Below, in pieces: positions 26,514 to 35,343 of a DNA stretch of 64,000 bases. Position 1 is the first letter of the stretch. Each line of letters starts with the position of its first letter. The notes below the pieces were generated by a model. That model did not search any database. It was not told the DNA's origin and saw nothing but the letters and a program-made list of their open reading frames with translations. Source of the DNA: Agrobacterium tumefaciens (lineage in GTDB: Bacteria; Pseudomonadota; Alphaproteobacteria; Rhizobiales; Rhizobiaceae); NCBI RefSeq assembly GCF_013318015.2, contig NZ_CP115842.1:1921001-1985000 (forward strand), in the 5' to 3' direction. The translations under genes were made by a program, and so were the position numbers.

Positions 26514-28601
26514 ATGCAACTTCAACGCAAGATCGGTATCATCTCGGCATTGGGTCTTGGTGTTTCGATGATCGCACTCAGTGCGAACGCCTTCGAAACC
26601 ACCACGCCGCCGGAGCCGCCGCAGTTTCCGGCCGAAGGCAAGATCGATTATGTGGCGCGCGACTCGATCCTGGAGTTCAAGGCCCTGCCTGATTACAGCG
26701 AGCCGGACTGGATCACCGAAAAATTCGAGAAGACTGGCAAGCTGCCGCCCTTGAAGGAACGCTTGCCTGAGGAGCCGCTGGTCTACAAGACCGGCAACAT
26801 GGTGGATGGCATCGGCGTTTATGGCGATACGATGCGCCATGTGATCGGCGGACGGCCCGAAGGCTGGAACTACATTGCCGGCCAGAGCCAGGGCTGGGGC
26901 GGCATCGATATTGCGCTTTCCGAATGCCTGACGCGCACAGCGCCGCTGTTTCAGGTGAATGCCAAGGACACCGAACCGCTGCCCAATCTCGCCAAAGGCT
27001 GGGAATGGTCGCAGGATGGCCACAAGCTGACGATGCATCTGGTCAAGGGTGCCAAATGGTCTGACGGTGTGCCGTTCAACGCCGATGACGTCATGTTCTA
27101 CTGGGAAGACGCGGTTCTCGATCCCAACGTGTCGCCACTCGGCGGCGGCGCGTCGCCTGAAGCCTTCGGCGAAGGCACCACGCTCAAAAAGATAGATGAC
27201 TATACGGTGGAGTGGACTTTCAAGACCGCTTTCCCGAAGCAATATCTCTATACCATGGCTTATCCGAGCTTCTGCCCCGGACCGGCGCATATTCTGAAAC
27301 CACAGCACCCGAAATATTCCAAGAACACCTATAACCAGTTCAAGAACGCCTTTCCGCCGGAATATATGAACATGCCTGTCATGGGTGGTTGGGTGCCGGT
27401 GGAATATCGCCCCGACGACATCATCGTGCTCAGGCGCAATCCATACTACTGGAAGGTCGACGAGAAGGGCCAGCAGCTGCCTTATCTCAACGAGCTTCAC
27501 TACAAGCTCTCCACCTGGGCCGATCGCGATGTGCAGGCTGTGGCGGGATCGGGCGATTTCTCCAATCTCGAACAGCCGGAAAATTTCGTCGCTTCGCTGA
27601 AACGCGCAGCTGACCCGAATGCGCCGGCTCGCCTTGCCTTCGGGCCGCGCCTGATCGGCTATAACCTGCAGATGAACTTTTCCGCCAATGGCTGGGGCAA
27701 TCCGGACGAGCGCGGGCAGGCCATTCGCGAGCTCAACCGCAACGAGGTGTTCCGTCAGGCGGTGACCTCGGCCCTCGACCGCAAGGCAATCGGCGACTCG
27801 CTCGTCAAGGGCCCGTTCACGGCGATCTATCCGGGTGGCATTTCTTCGGGCACCGGTTTTTACGATCGCAATTCCACGGTCTATTACCCCTTCAACCTTA
27901 AGGAAGCGAAAGCCGCCCTTGCATCAATTGGCCTGAAGGACACCGACGGCGACGGCTTCTTGAACTTCCCGAAGGAGACACTGGGCGGACGAAACGTCGA
28001 GATCATTCTTCTGGTCAATAACGGCTACACGACCGACAAGAGCATCGCGGAAGGCCTTGTCGGGCAAATGGCGAAACTTGGCCTTCGCCTCGTCATCAAC
28101 AGCCTTGATTCCAACCAGCGCGATGCGGCCCATTATGGCGGTCAGTTCGACTGGCTGGTGCGCCGCAACTCCACCGAGCTTTCGTCCGTGGTGCAGAATA
28201 CCGAGCAGTTGGCACCCGTTGGCCCGCGCACCAGCTGGAACCATCGCGCACCTGAAGGCAAGGAACTGGATCTGATGCCGTTCGAAAAGGAGATGGCCGA
28301 TATCGTGCGCAAATTCATCTCCTCGCAGGACAATGCCGAGCGGGCGGAACTGATGAAGCAATATCAGAAGGTCTACACGCAGAACCTCTACACGATCGGG
28401 CTTACCGAATATCCCGGCGCGCTCATCGTGAACAAGCGGTTCTCGAATGTGCCGCAGGGCACGCCGATCTTCATGTTCAACTGGGCTGAAGACGCCATCA
28501 TCCGCGAACGCCTTTGGGTCGCGGCCGACAAGCAGGGCAAATACGAGCTTTTCCCCGAGCAGCTTCCCGGCAAGCCGGGTGAGGGCGGCCCGATCAACTA
28601 G
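26514..28601 (+). CDS. agpA: Alpha-galactoside-type ABC transporter substrate-binding protein (AgpA-like, family 5)
   Basis: 695-residue periplasmic binding protein of the DppA/OppA family (SBP family 5), at the long end of that family as in AgpA. A signal peptide ends near LSANAFE. The family segment EWSQDGHKLTMHL near residue 165 is followed by WSDGVPFNADDVMFYWED. ATG 26514 is favoured because GGAGG is 7 bases upstream; ATG 26508 is too close. Rhizobia import raffinose-type oligosaccharides with this peptide-transporter-like system. A stem-loop follows the gene at 28627-28651. Confidence 0.85.
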   Translation: MQLQRKIGIISALGLGVSMIALSANAFETTTPPEPPQFPAEGKIDYVARDSILEFKALPDYSEPDWITEKFEKTGKLPPLKERLPEEPLVYKTGNMVDGIGVYGDTMRHVIGGRPEGWNYIAGQSQGWGGIDIALSECLTRTAPLFQVNAKDTEPLPNLAKGWEWSQDGHKLTMHLVKGAKWSDGVPFNADDVMFYWEDAVLDPNVSPLGGGASPEAFGEGTTLKKIDDYTVEWTFKTAFPKQYLYTMAYPSFCPGPAHILKPQHPKYSKNTYNQFKNAFPPEYMNMPVMGGWVPVEYRPDDIIVLRRNPYYWKVDEKGQQLPYLNELHYKLSTWADRDVQAVAGSGDFSNLEQPENFVASLKRAADPNAPARLAFGPRLIGYNLQMNFSANGWGNPDERGQAIRELNRNEVFRQAVTSALDRKAIGDSLVKGPFTAIYPGGISSGTGFYDRNSTVYYPFNLKEAKAALASIGLKDTDGDGFLNFPKETLGGRNVEIILLVNNGYTTDKSIAEGLVGQMAKLGLRLVINSLDSNQRDAAHYGGQFDWLVRRNSTELSSVVQNTEQLAPVGPRTSWNHRAPEGKELDLMPFEKEMADIVRKFISSQDNAERAELMKQYQKVYTQNLYTIGLTEYPGALIVNKRFSNVPQGTPIFMFNWAEDAIIRERLWVAADKQGKYELFPEQLPGKPGEGGPIN

Positions 28602-28626
28602 AACTCCTCCCGGAGAAAACCCGGTA

Positions 28627-28651
28627 CCGGTCGCGCGTGAAGCGCGGCCGG
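28627..28651 (+). promoter_or_regulatory. Intercistronic stem-loop after agpA
   Basis: CCGGTCGCGC pairs with GCGCGGCCGG (one G-U) around a GTGAA loop. It lies in the 87-base gap between the binding-protein and permease genes with no T-run, consistent with a 3'-stabilising or attenuating hairpin that raises binding-protein level relative to the permeases. Confidence 0.5.
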
Positions 28652-28688
28652 AGACACACGGACTAGCCAAGCGGAGGATACCCGTTCG

Positions 28689-29696
28689 ATGCTGAGATTC
28701 CTGACAATACGCATAGGCTCCGCCATTCCGGTGCTGCTTATCCTGAGCGTGGTGACATTCGCCATCATTCAGGCGCCACCCGGCGACTATGCCGACTACA
28801 TCCGCTCGCAATTGATGAACCAGGGCGGCGCGTCCTTCGAACAGGCGGAAGCGCAGGCGCAGGCCTACCGCATCGAACACGGTCTCGATAAGCCGATCGT
28901 CGTGCAATATTTCAACTGGATCGGCGGTATCATCACACGCGGCGATTTCGGCTACAGCTTCTATTACAACAAGCCGGTTGCCGATGTGGTCGGCGAACGC
29001 CTGCCGCGCACCATCGCACTCGCCCTTGTCTGCCACATTCTTTCATCGCTTCTCGGCATCGGTTTCGGCATCTGGGCTGCCACCAGACAATATTCCTGGA
29101 TCGATAATCTGCTTTCGACCGTCGCCTTCCTCGGCATGACCATTCCGCGCTTCCTGATGGCGCTGATCCTCGTCTACCTGATGGTGTTTCATTTCGACGT
29201 GTCGGAAATCGGCAGCTTCTTTTCGCCGCAATATGGCGGTGCGCCATGGTCATGGGGGAAGTTCGTCGATCTCGTCAGCCATGTCTGGCCGGTGGTTGCC
29301 ATCGCCGTTTTCGGTGGACTTGCCTATAATATGCGGGTGATGCGCGGCAATCTGCTGGATACGCTGAACGCCCAATATGTGGAGACGGCGCGCGCCAAGG
29401 GCCTTTCGGAAGGCGCGGTCATCATGCGCCACGCCGTACCGAACGCCGTGCATCCGCTCATTATGTATCAGGGCGTCGTGCTGCCCTACATGCTGAGCGG
29501 CGAAATCGAAACTGCGATCATCTTTGCGCTGCCGACCGTCGGTCCCGCCATCGTCGGGTCCATGGCGGTCGGCGATGTCTATGTCACCGCAACCTTCATG
29601 ATGGTGCTGGCCGCCACGCTCATCATCGGCAACATCATCGCCGACATGCTGCTCGCCATGCTCGACCCGCGTGTGCGCGAATTCGGGAGGGCTTGA
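28689..29696 (+). CDS. agpB: Oligosaccharide/peptide-type ABC transporter permease (AgpB-like)
   Basis: 335-residue DppB/OppB-class permease with six predicted helices and the N-terminal cytoplasmic helix (MLRFLTIRIGSAIPVLLILS). The coupling loop ETARAKGLSEGAVIMRHAVPNA is present. GCGGAGGATACC lies upstream of ATG 28689. It is the first of two permeases; the next gene starts one base after the stop. Confidence 0.9.
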   Translation: MLRFLTIRIGSAIPVLLILSVVTFAIIQAPPGDYADYIRSQLMNQGGASFEQAEAQAQAYRIEHGLDKPIVVQYFNWIGGIITRGDFGYSFYYNKPVADVVGERLPRTIALALVCHILSSLLGIGFGIWAATRQYSWIDNLLSTVAFLGMTIPRFLMALILVYLMVFHFDVSEIGSFFSPQYGGAPWSWGKFVDLVSHVWPVVAIAVFGGLAYNMRVMRGNLLDTLNAQYVETARAKGLSEGAVIMRHAVPNAVHPLIMYQGVVLPYMLSGEIETAIIFALPTVGPAIVGSMAVGDVYVTATFMMVLAATLIIGNIIADMLLAMLDPRVREFGRA

Positions 29697-29697
29697 G

Positions 29698-30834
29698 ATG
29701 GTGGCCGTTGACGAACTCAAGAATGAATCGGCTGCCGCAGCGAAGCCCGAGCGGGGTGTTCAGGGTAACGAGACCTATCTCGCTCTGGTGTGGCGGCGCC
29801 TCAGACGCTCTTTCACCGGCATGGTGGGGCTGGTGCTGGTGGTGCTGTTGATCACGATCTCAGTCTTCGCCGATTTCTTCGCGCCGATGAACCCGCTTGA
29901 AACCAATGACAGTTTCTCCCCGCCGCAGGTGGTGCGGTTCTCCGACAAGGACGGCAATATCAGCCTGTTCCCTCGGGTCTATGCCACCGCTGAAACGGAC
30001 GAGCTCGATCCGGTGACCTTCCAGCCTATCGTCGGCCCGGATTACGACAATCCGCTTTATCTCGGCTTTTTCGTGAAAGGCGCGGAATATCGGCTGTTCG
30101 GCCTCATCCCGGCAAACCGGCACTTCTTCGGCACCACGGACGGGCAGCCGGTGCATTTTCTCGGAACCGACAAGTTCGGACGCGATGTGCTGTCACGGGC
30201 CATTTATGGATCGCGCATCTCGCTTGCCATCGCGCTCAGTGTCGTCACCATCGTTACCGTCATCGGCACCAGCGTCGGGTTGATCTCAGGATATTTCGGC
30301 GGGCCGCTGGATGCCTGGGTGCAGCGTTTCGTGGAAGTGGTTCTGGCCTTTCCACAATTGCCGCTCTATCTCGCCTTGACGTCGCTTATCCCGGTCACTG
30401 CCCCGACGACTGTTTTCCTCCTCTTCGTGGTCGGCGTCATGTCAGCGCTCGGCTGGGCGCAAATGTCTCGCGAGGTGCGCGGCAAGACGCTGGCGCTGGC
30501 GCGTATCGATTATGTCCGCGCCGCGATTGCCGTCGGCGCCACCGACCGGCGCATTATCTTCCAGCACATCCTGCCGAATGTGATGAGCCATGTAATCGTT
30601 GCCGTCACGCTGCATATTCCAAGCGTCGTGCTGCTCGAATCCTTCCTTGGCTTTCTCGGTTTCGCGGTCAAGCCGCCGCTGATCTCCTGGGGGCTGATGC
30701 TTCAGGATACGGCCACCTATTCAGTCATTGGTTCCTATCCATGGATCCTTGCGCCGGTCGGCTTTGTGCTGGTCACCGTTTTTGCCTTCAACGCGCTGGG
30801 CGATGGCCTTCGCGATGCTGTCGATCCCTATTGA
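29698..30834 (+). CDS. agpC: Oligosaccharide/peptide-type ABC transporter permease (AgpC-like)
   Basis: 378-residue DppC/OppC-class permease with a long periplasmic insert (about residues 60-150) after the first helix, which includes FLGTDKFGRDVLSRAIYGSR. The coupling loop is DYVRAAIAVGATDRRIIFQH. GGGAGG precedes ATG 29698. It pairs with the AgpB-like subunit. Confidence 0.9.
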   Translation: MVAVDELKNESAAAAKPERGVQGNETYLALVWRRLRRSFTGMVGLVLVVLLITISVFADFFAPMNPLETNDSFSPPQVVRFSDKDGNISLFPRVYATAETDELDPVTFQPIVGPDYDNPLYLGFFVKGAEYRLFGLIPANRHFFGTTDGQPVHFLGTDKFGRDVLSRAIYGSRISLAIALSVVTIVTVIGTSVGLISGYFGGPLDAWVQRFVEVVLAFPQLPLYLALTSLIPVTAPTTVFLLFVVGVMSALGWAQMSREVRGKTLALARIDYVRAAIAVGATDRRIIFQHILPNVMSHVIVAVTLHIPSVVLLESFLGFLGFAVKPPLISWGLMLQDTATYSVIGSYPWILAPVGFVLVTVFAFNALGDGLRDAVDPY

Positions 30835-30846
30835 GAGGAGCGTAAC

Positions 30847-32511
30847 ATGGTTGCTGCACAGAACACCTACGCCCCTGCCATCCGCTTCGATGCTGATAAT
30901 CGAAACGACCAGGCCATCATCGATGCACGCAATATTGCCGTGACTTTCAAGGTTGAGCACGGCACGGTGGAGGCAGTGAAGGACATTTCCTTCCAGCTTT
31001 ACCGGGGGGAGACGATCGCCATCGTTGGCGAATCCGGTTCGGGAAAATCGGTGACCGCCCGCACCATCATGGGGCTTTTGACGAAGCGGGCCTCGGTTTC
31101 GAAAACCGCGACCGTGCGCTTCAACGGCGACGACATCCTGAAATTTTCAAGCCGCCAGCGGCGGGCGTTGCGCGGCAACCGTATCTCGATGATCTTTCAG
31201 GAGCCGATGAGTTCGCTGAACCCGATCTATACGATCGGCAGTCAGATCGTCGAGGCGATCCGCGTCCACTCGAAGCTGAGCAGGAAGCAGGCCGAAGCGA
31301 GGGCGCTCGATCTTTTGCGGCAGGTGCAGATTCCGGAACCCGAGGCGCGGCTGAAGCAATATCCGCACCAGCTTTCAGGCGGTCAACGGCAGCGTGTCAT
31401 GATCGCCATGGCGCTCTCCAACGATCCGGATGTGCTGATCGCCGACGAACCCACCACAGCACTGGATGTGACAGTACAGGCGCAGATCCTCAACCTCATA
31501 CGCGATCTGCAGAAGAAGCGCGGCATGGCCGTGGTGCTCATCACCCATGACCTGACGATCGTGAAGCAGTTTTCCGATTACGTCTACGTCATGCAGCATG
31601 GCGAGATGCGTGAGCACAACACCACTGAGCGGCTGTTTGCAGCGCCGAACCACCCCTATACCCGAAAGCTGCTTGCTTCCGAGCCGCATGGCACCGCCAA
31701 ACCATTGCCGGAAAATTCCGGTGTGCTGCTGACGGCGAATGGCGTGCGGGTGTCGTTCATGATGCGCTACGGTGGCCTGTTCAAGCCGGAATTGAAGGAA
31801 CTTGTTGCCGTCGACGATCTTGGTCTTACCCTCAAGCGCCATGAAACGCTGGGAATTGTCGGCGAATCCGGGTCTGGCAAAACGACCTTTGGCCAATCCC
31901 TGTTGCGGCTGAACGAGCCGGTGGCCGGAGAGGTGATTTTCGATGGCGAGAGGGTCGACGGCCGCTCCCGGTCTCAAATGCGGCCTCTGCGCTCTCGCAT
32001 GCAGGTCGTCTTTCAGGACCCTTTCGCCTCGCTCAATCCACGCATGACCATCGGCCAGATCATCGAGGAAGGGCTGGTTATCAACGGGCTTGGTAAAACC
32101 AAGGCCGAAAGGCTGGAGCGGGTGCGCGACGCGCTGGAAGCGGCAGGCATGCCCGGCAACATCCTCTCGCGTTTCCCGCACGAGTTCTCAGGCGGCCAGC
32201 GCCAGCGCATCGCCATCGCGCGTGCAGTCGCGCTGGAGCCGGAATTCATCCTGCTCGATGAGCCGACCTCGGCGCTCGACCTTTCCGTTCAGGCGCAGAT
32301 CATAGACCTGCTGCGCAAGCTGCAGGACGAGCGGGGCTTGAGCTACCTGTTCATCTCGCACGACCTGAAGGTCGTTCGGGCTCTCTGCCACCGCGTCATC
32401 GTCATGCAGCGCGGCAGGATCGTGGAGGAAGGCCCCGTCGAGGAGGTGCTGAACCGCCCGAAAACCGAATACACCCAGCGGCTCGTCCGGGCCGCCTTTG
32501 AAATCGCATAG
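30847..32511 (+). CDS. agpD: Dual ATP-binding protein of the oligosaccharide ABC transporter (AgpD-like fusion)
   Basis: 554 residues holding two complete ABC ATPase domains, as when DppD and DppF are fused. Domain 1: [17 protein letters not shown], Walker B VLIADEP. Domain 2: GESGSGKTT, FSGGQRQR, Walker B FILLDEP, switch ISHDLK. Each domain is followed by a short oligopeptide-type C-terminal segment (HPYTRKLLASEP after domain 1). GAGAGGAG lies before ATG 30847. It powers the AgpB/AgpC permease pair. Confidence 0.92.
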   Translation: MVAAQNTYAPAIRFDADNRNDQAIIDARNIAVTFKVEHGTVEAVKDISFQLYRGETIAIVGESGSGKSVTARTIMGLLTKRASVSKTATVRFNGDDILKFSSRQRRALRGNRISMIFQEPMSSLNPIYTIGSQIVEAIRVHSKLSRKQAEARALDLLRQVQIPEPEARLKQYPHQLSGGQRQRVMIAMALSNDPDVLIADEPTTALDVTVQAQILNLIRDLQKKRGMAVVLITHDLTIVKQFSDYVYVMQHGEMREHNTTERLFAAPNHPYTRKLLASEPHGTAKPLPENSGVLLTANGVRVSFMMRYGGLFKPELKELVAVDDLGLTLKRHETLGIVGESGSGKTTFGQSLLRLNEPVAGEVIFDGERVDGRSRSQMRPLRSRMQVVFQDPFASLNPRMTIGQIIEEGLVINGLGKTKAERLERVRDALEAAGMPGNILSRFPHEFSGGQRQRIAIARAVALEPEFILLDEPTSALDLSVQAQIIDLLRKLQDERGLSYLFISHDLKVVRALCHRVIVMQRGRIVEEGPVEEVLNRPKTEYTQRLVRAAFEIA

Positions 32512-32532
32512 TTCAAGATGCCGGAGGCAAAT

Positions 32533-33906
32533 ATGGCACGAGATCCCAAGATCACATTTATCGGCGCAGGTTCCACGGTGTTCATGAAGAACATCATCGG
32601 CGACGTGCTGCAACGTCCGGCCCTTTCCGGCGCAACGATCGCGCTGATGGACATCAACCGCGAAAGGCTGGAAGAAAGCGCCATCGTCGTCAACAAGCTG
32701 ATTTCGACGCTCGGGGCAAAGGCGAAAGCCGAGACTTTTACAGACCAGAAAAAGGCGCTCGCCGGTGCCGATTTCGTCGTCGTCGCCTTCCAGATCGGCG
32801 GATACGAGCCCTGCACAGTCACCGATTTCGAGGTGCCGCGTAAATATGGCCTGCGCCAGACCATTGCCGATACGCTTGGTGTCGGCGGCATCATGCGGGG
32901 CCTGCGCACCGTGCCGCATCTGTGGAAGATTTGCGAGGATATGCTCGCCGTCTGCCCCAATGCGATCATGCTGCAATATGTCAACCCGATGGCGATCAAC
33001 ACCTGGGCGATTGCGGAGAAATACCCGACAATCCGGCAGGTCGGCCTTTGCCATTCGGTGCAGGGCACGGCCATGGAACTCGCCCATGACCTCGATATTC
33101 CCTACGAGGAAATCCGCTATCGTTCGGCCGGCATCAACCACATGGCGTTTTTCCTGGAATTCGAGCACCGCCAGCCTGATGGCAGCTACAAGAACCTCTA
33201 TCCCGATCTCGTACGAGGCTATCGCGAAGGCCGTGCGCCGAAGCCCGGCTGGAACCCGCGCTGCCCCAACAAGGTGCGGTACGAGATGCTGACGCGTCTC
33301 GGCTACTTCGTTACCGAAAGTTCCGAGCATTTCGCCGAATACACACCCTATTTCATCAAGGAGGGGCGCGAGGACCTGATCGAGAAATTCGGTATTCCGC
33401 TCGATGAATATCCCAAGCGCTGCATCGAGCAGATCGAGCGCTGGAAGGGGCAGGCGGCGGCCTATCGCTCAGCCGAAAAGATCGAGGTCAAGCAATCCAA
33501 GGAATATGCCTCCTCCATCATCAACTCGGTCTGGACCGGCGAACCGTCTGTCATCTACGGCAACCAGCGCAACAATGGCTGCATCACCTCGCTGCCATCA
33601 GATTGCGCGGCGGAAGTGCCCTGCCTTGTCGATCATAACGGCGTGCAACCAACCTTCATCGGGGAATTGCCCCCGCAGCTGACCGCGCTGATGCGCACAA
33701 ACATCAACGTGCAGGAGCTGACGGTGCGGGCGCTGATGAGCGAAAACCGTGAGCATATCTTCCACGCGGCGATGATGGACCCGCATACGGCAGCGGAACT
33801 CGATCTCGACCAGATCTGGTCGCTGGTGGACGATCTTCTTGTCGCGCACCGGGACTGGTTGCCGGAATGGACGCAGGTGGAGATGAAGCGGGCGCGGGCG
33901 GTGTAA
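32533..33906 (+). CDS. melA: Alpha-galactosidase MelA (glycoside hydrolase family 4)
   Basis: 457-residue GH4 enzyme that closely follows the enterobacterial MelA pattern. Examples are ITFIGAGSTVFMKNIIGDV at the NAD site, FVVVAFQIGGYEPCTVTDFE, ADTLGVGGIMRGLRT, LCHSVQGTAMELA and VTESSEHFAEYTP. It should hydrolyse melibiose- and raffinose-type alpha-galactosides in the cytoplasm using NAD and Mn. ATG 32533 has GGAGG 6 bases upstream; ATG 32518 would place that GGAGG inside the gene. Last gene of the agp-type operon, giving it two different GH4 enzymes. Confidence 0.92.
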   Translation: MARDPKITFIGAGSTVFMKNIIGDVLQRPALSGATIALMDINRERLEESAIVVNKLISTLGAKAKAETFTDQKKALAGADFVVVAFQIGGYEPCTVTDFEVPRKYGLRQTIADTLGVGGIMRGLRTVPHLWKICEDMLAVCPNAIMLQYVNPMAINTWAIAEKYPTIRQVGLCHSVQGTAMELAHDLDIPYEEIRYRSAGINHMAFFLEFEHRQPDGSYKNLYPDLVRGYREGRAPKPGWNPRCPNKVRYEMLTRLGYFVTESSEHFAEYTPYFIKEGREDLIEKFGIPLDEYPKRCIEQIERWKGQAAAYRSAEKIEVKQSKEYASSIINSVWTGEPSVIYGNQRNNGCITSLPSDCAAEVPCLVDHNGVQPTFIGELPPQLTALMRTNINVQELTVRALMSENREHIFHAAMMDPHTAAELDLDQIWSLVDDLLVAHRDWLPEWTQVEMKRARAV

Positions 33907-33985
33907 GGAACGCAACGGCTGCGTTGACGGCAGGCTGGCGCACCTTGCGTGGCGTTCGCCGGTTGTCATTCCGCTATAGATTTAA

Positions 33986-34071
33986 CGTCATCCTCGGGCT
34001 CGTCCCGAGGAACCAACCACCTAGCAGAAAATGATAGCTAGCAGATGCTCGGGACAGGGCCGAGCATGACG
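33986..34071. repeat. Rhizobial-type intergenic palindromic repeat
   Basis: Two 28-base arms (33986-34013 and 34044-34071) are imperfect inverted copies, beginning CGTCATCCTCGGGC and ending GCCGAGCATGACG, with AGCTAGC in the centre. This is the form of mobile palindromic repeats common between rhizobial genes. It lies in the 361-base gap 33907-34267 between melA and the HlyD-type gene; apart from it I see no gene in that gap. The outer bases resemble those of the repeat at 44602-44638. Confidence 0.6.
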
Positions 34072-34267
34072 AAGTGGGTTTTAGTCCTTCATCCACTTGA
34101 CGTGTGTCAAAGCCTCGAAGCGCTCCCTCACCTAAACAGTCCCTAGCAACCTGTCTTCTCGCTCCAATATGGGAAATATCAGGTGGGATTTATGAACGTA
34201 AAGGTGGCTGGCTTCTTCGGTTTTATCGTATTACGGTTGAAACTCGAAGGGTTCATGGGGAAGACGG

Positions 34268-35332
34268 ATGTCTAAAAATGGCTTGCTCATTGGTCTGGCG
34301 GTTGGGGTTATTGCCGTTGCTGCCTATTTCGCCTGGTCGAAGTTGACGGCAGAGGGTCTGCCCTCCGGTTTCGTTTCCAGTAACGGCCGGATCGAGGCGG
34401 TCGAGATCGATATTTCCACCAAAACCGCCGGCCGTCTTCAGGACATCATGGCGCGCGAAGGCGATTTCGTGAAGGCAGGGCAGGTGCTTGCCCAGATGGA
34501 TACTGCCCAGCTGGAGGCCAAAAAGCGTCAGGCGGAAGCGCAGCTTCGTCGCGCAAAGATCGCAATCGATACCGCCCATAGCCTCGTTGCCCAGCGGGAG
34601 GCGGAAAAGACCTCGGCGCTTGCGGTGGTGGAACAGCGCAAGGCCCAGCTTGATTCGGCGTCCAAGACCTATGCGCGCTCAAGACAGCTGTTGACCGGCA
34701 ATGCCGTGTCGCAGCAGATCGTCGATGACAGTGAGGCGGCAGAACAGTCCGCCCGCGCCACTCTTGCCTCGGCGCAGGCCTCGCTTGCCGCCTCTGATGC
34801 GGCAATCAACGCCGCCAAGGCACAGATCGTCGATGCGGAAGCGGCTGTCGATGCCGCGCAGGCCGATATTGAGAGCATCGAGACAGACATAGCCGATGCG
34901 ACGCTGAAATCACCCCGCGACGGCCGTGTGCAATATCGCATCGCCCAGCCCGGCGAGGTGCTTTCCGCCGGCGGGCGGGTTCTCAACCTCGTCGATCTCG
35001 GTGACGTCTACATGACGTTCTTCCTGCCCACGGCTGAGGCTGGCCGTACATCCATGGGCTCGGATGTGCGCCTGATACTGGACGCAGCGCCGCAATATAC
35101 CATTCCCGCCAAGGTTTCCTTCGTCGCCGATGTGGCGCAATTCACGCCAAAGACGGTGGAAACCGAGGAGGAGCGCCAGAAGCTTACCTTCCGGGTGCGG
35201 GCGCAAATTCCGCAGGAGCTGCTGCAGAAATATATTCAGTATGTCAAAACCGGTCTTCCCGGCATGGCCTATGTCCGGCTTGATCCGCAGGCCGTCTGGC
35301 CGGAGAATCTCGAACGCAATCTTGTGAAGTGA
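34268..35332 (+). CDS. yhiI: HlyD/EmrA-type membrane-fusion protein (YhiI-like)
   Basis: 354-residue periplasmic adaptor anchored by one N-terminal helix ([19 protein letters not shown]). A biotinyl-lipoyl half-motif ([18 protein letters not shown]), a long Ala/Gln-rich coiled-coil hairpin (about residues 80-210) and a second lipoyl half ([20 protein letters not shown]) follow in the standard order. GGGGAAGACGG precedes ATG 34268. Together with the next two genes it reproduces the yhiI-rbbA-yhhJ operon known from enterobacteria. Probable role: periplasmic extension of an ABC exporter. Confidence 0.88.
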   Translation: MSKNGLLIGLAVGVIAVAAYFAWSKLTAEGLPSGFVSSNGRIEAVEIDISTKTAGRLQDIMAREGDFVKAGQVLAQMDTAQLEAKKRQAEAQLRRAKIAIDTAHSLVAQREAEKTSALAVVEQRKAQLDSASKTYARSRQLLTGNAVSQQIVDDSEAAEQSARATLASAQASLAASDAAINAAKAQIVDAEAAVDAAQADIESIETDIADATLKSPRDGRVQYRIAQPGEVLSAGGRVLNLVDLGDVYMTFFLPTAEAGRTSMGSDVRLILDAAPQYTIPAKVSFVADVAQFTPKTVETEEERQKLTFRVRAQIPQELLQKYIQYVKTGLPGMAYVRLDPQAVWPENLERNLVK

Positions 35333-35343
35333 GAGTGGCCGCG

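Noticed and set aside
26367-27500. 377-codon minus-strand open frame opposite the AgpA-like gene
   Set aside because: Shadow frame; the plus-strand gene has a signal peptide and family 5 motifs.
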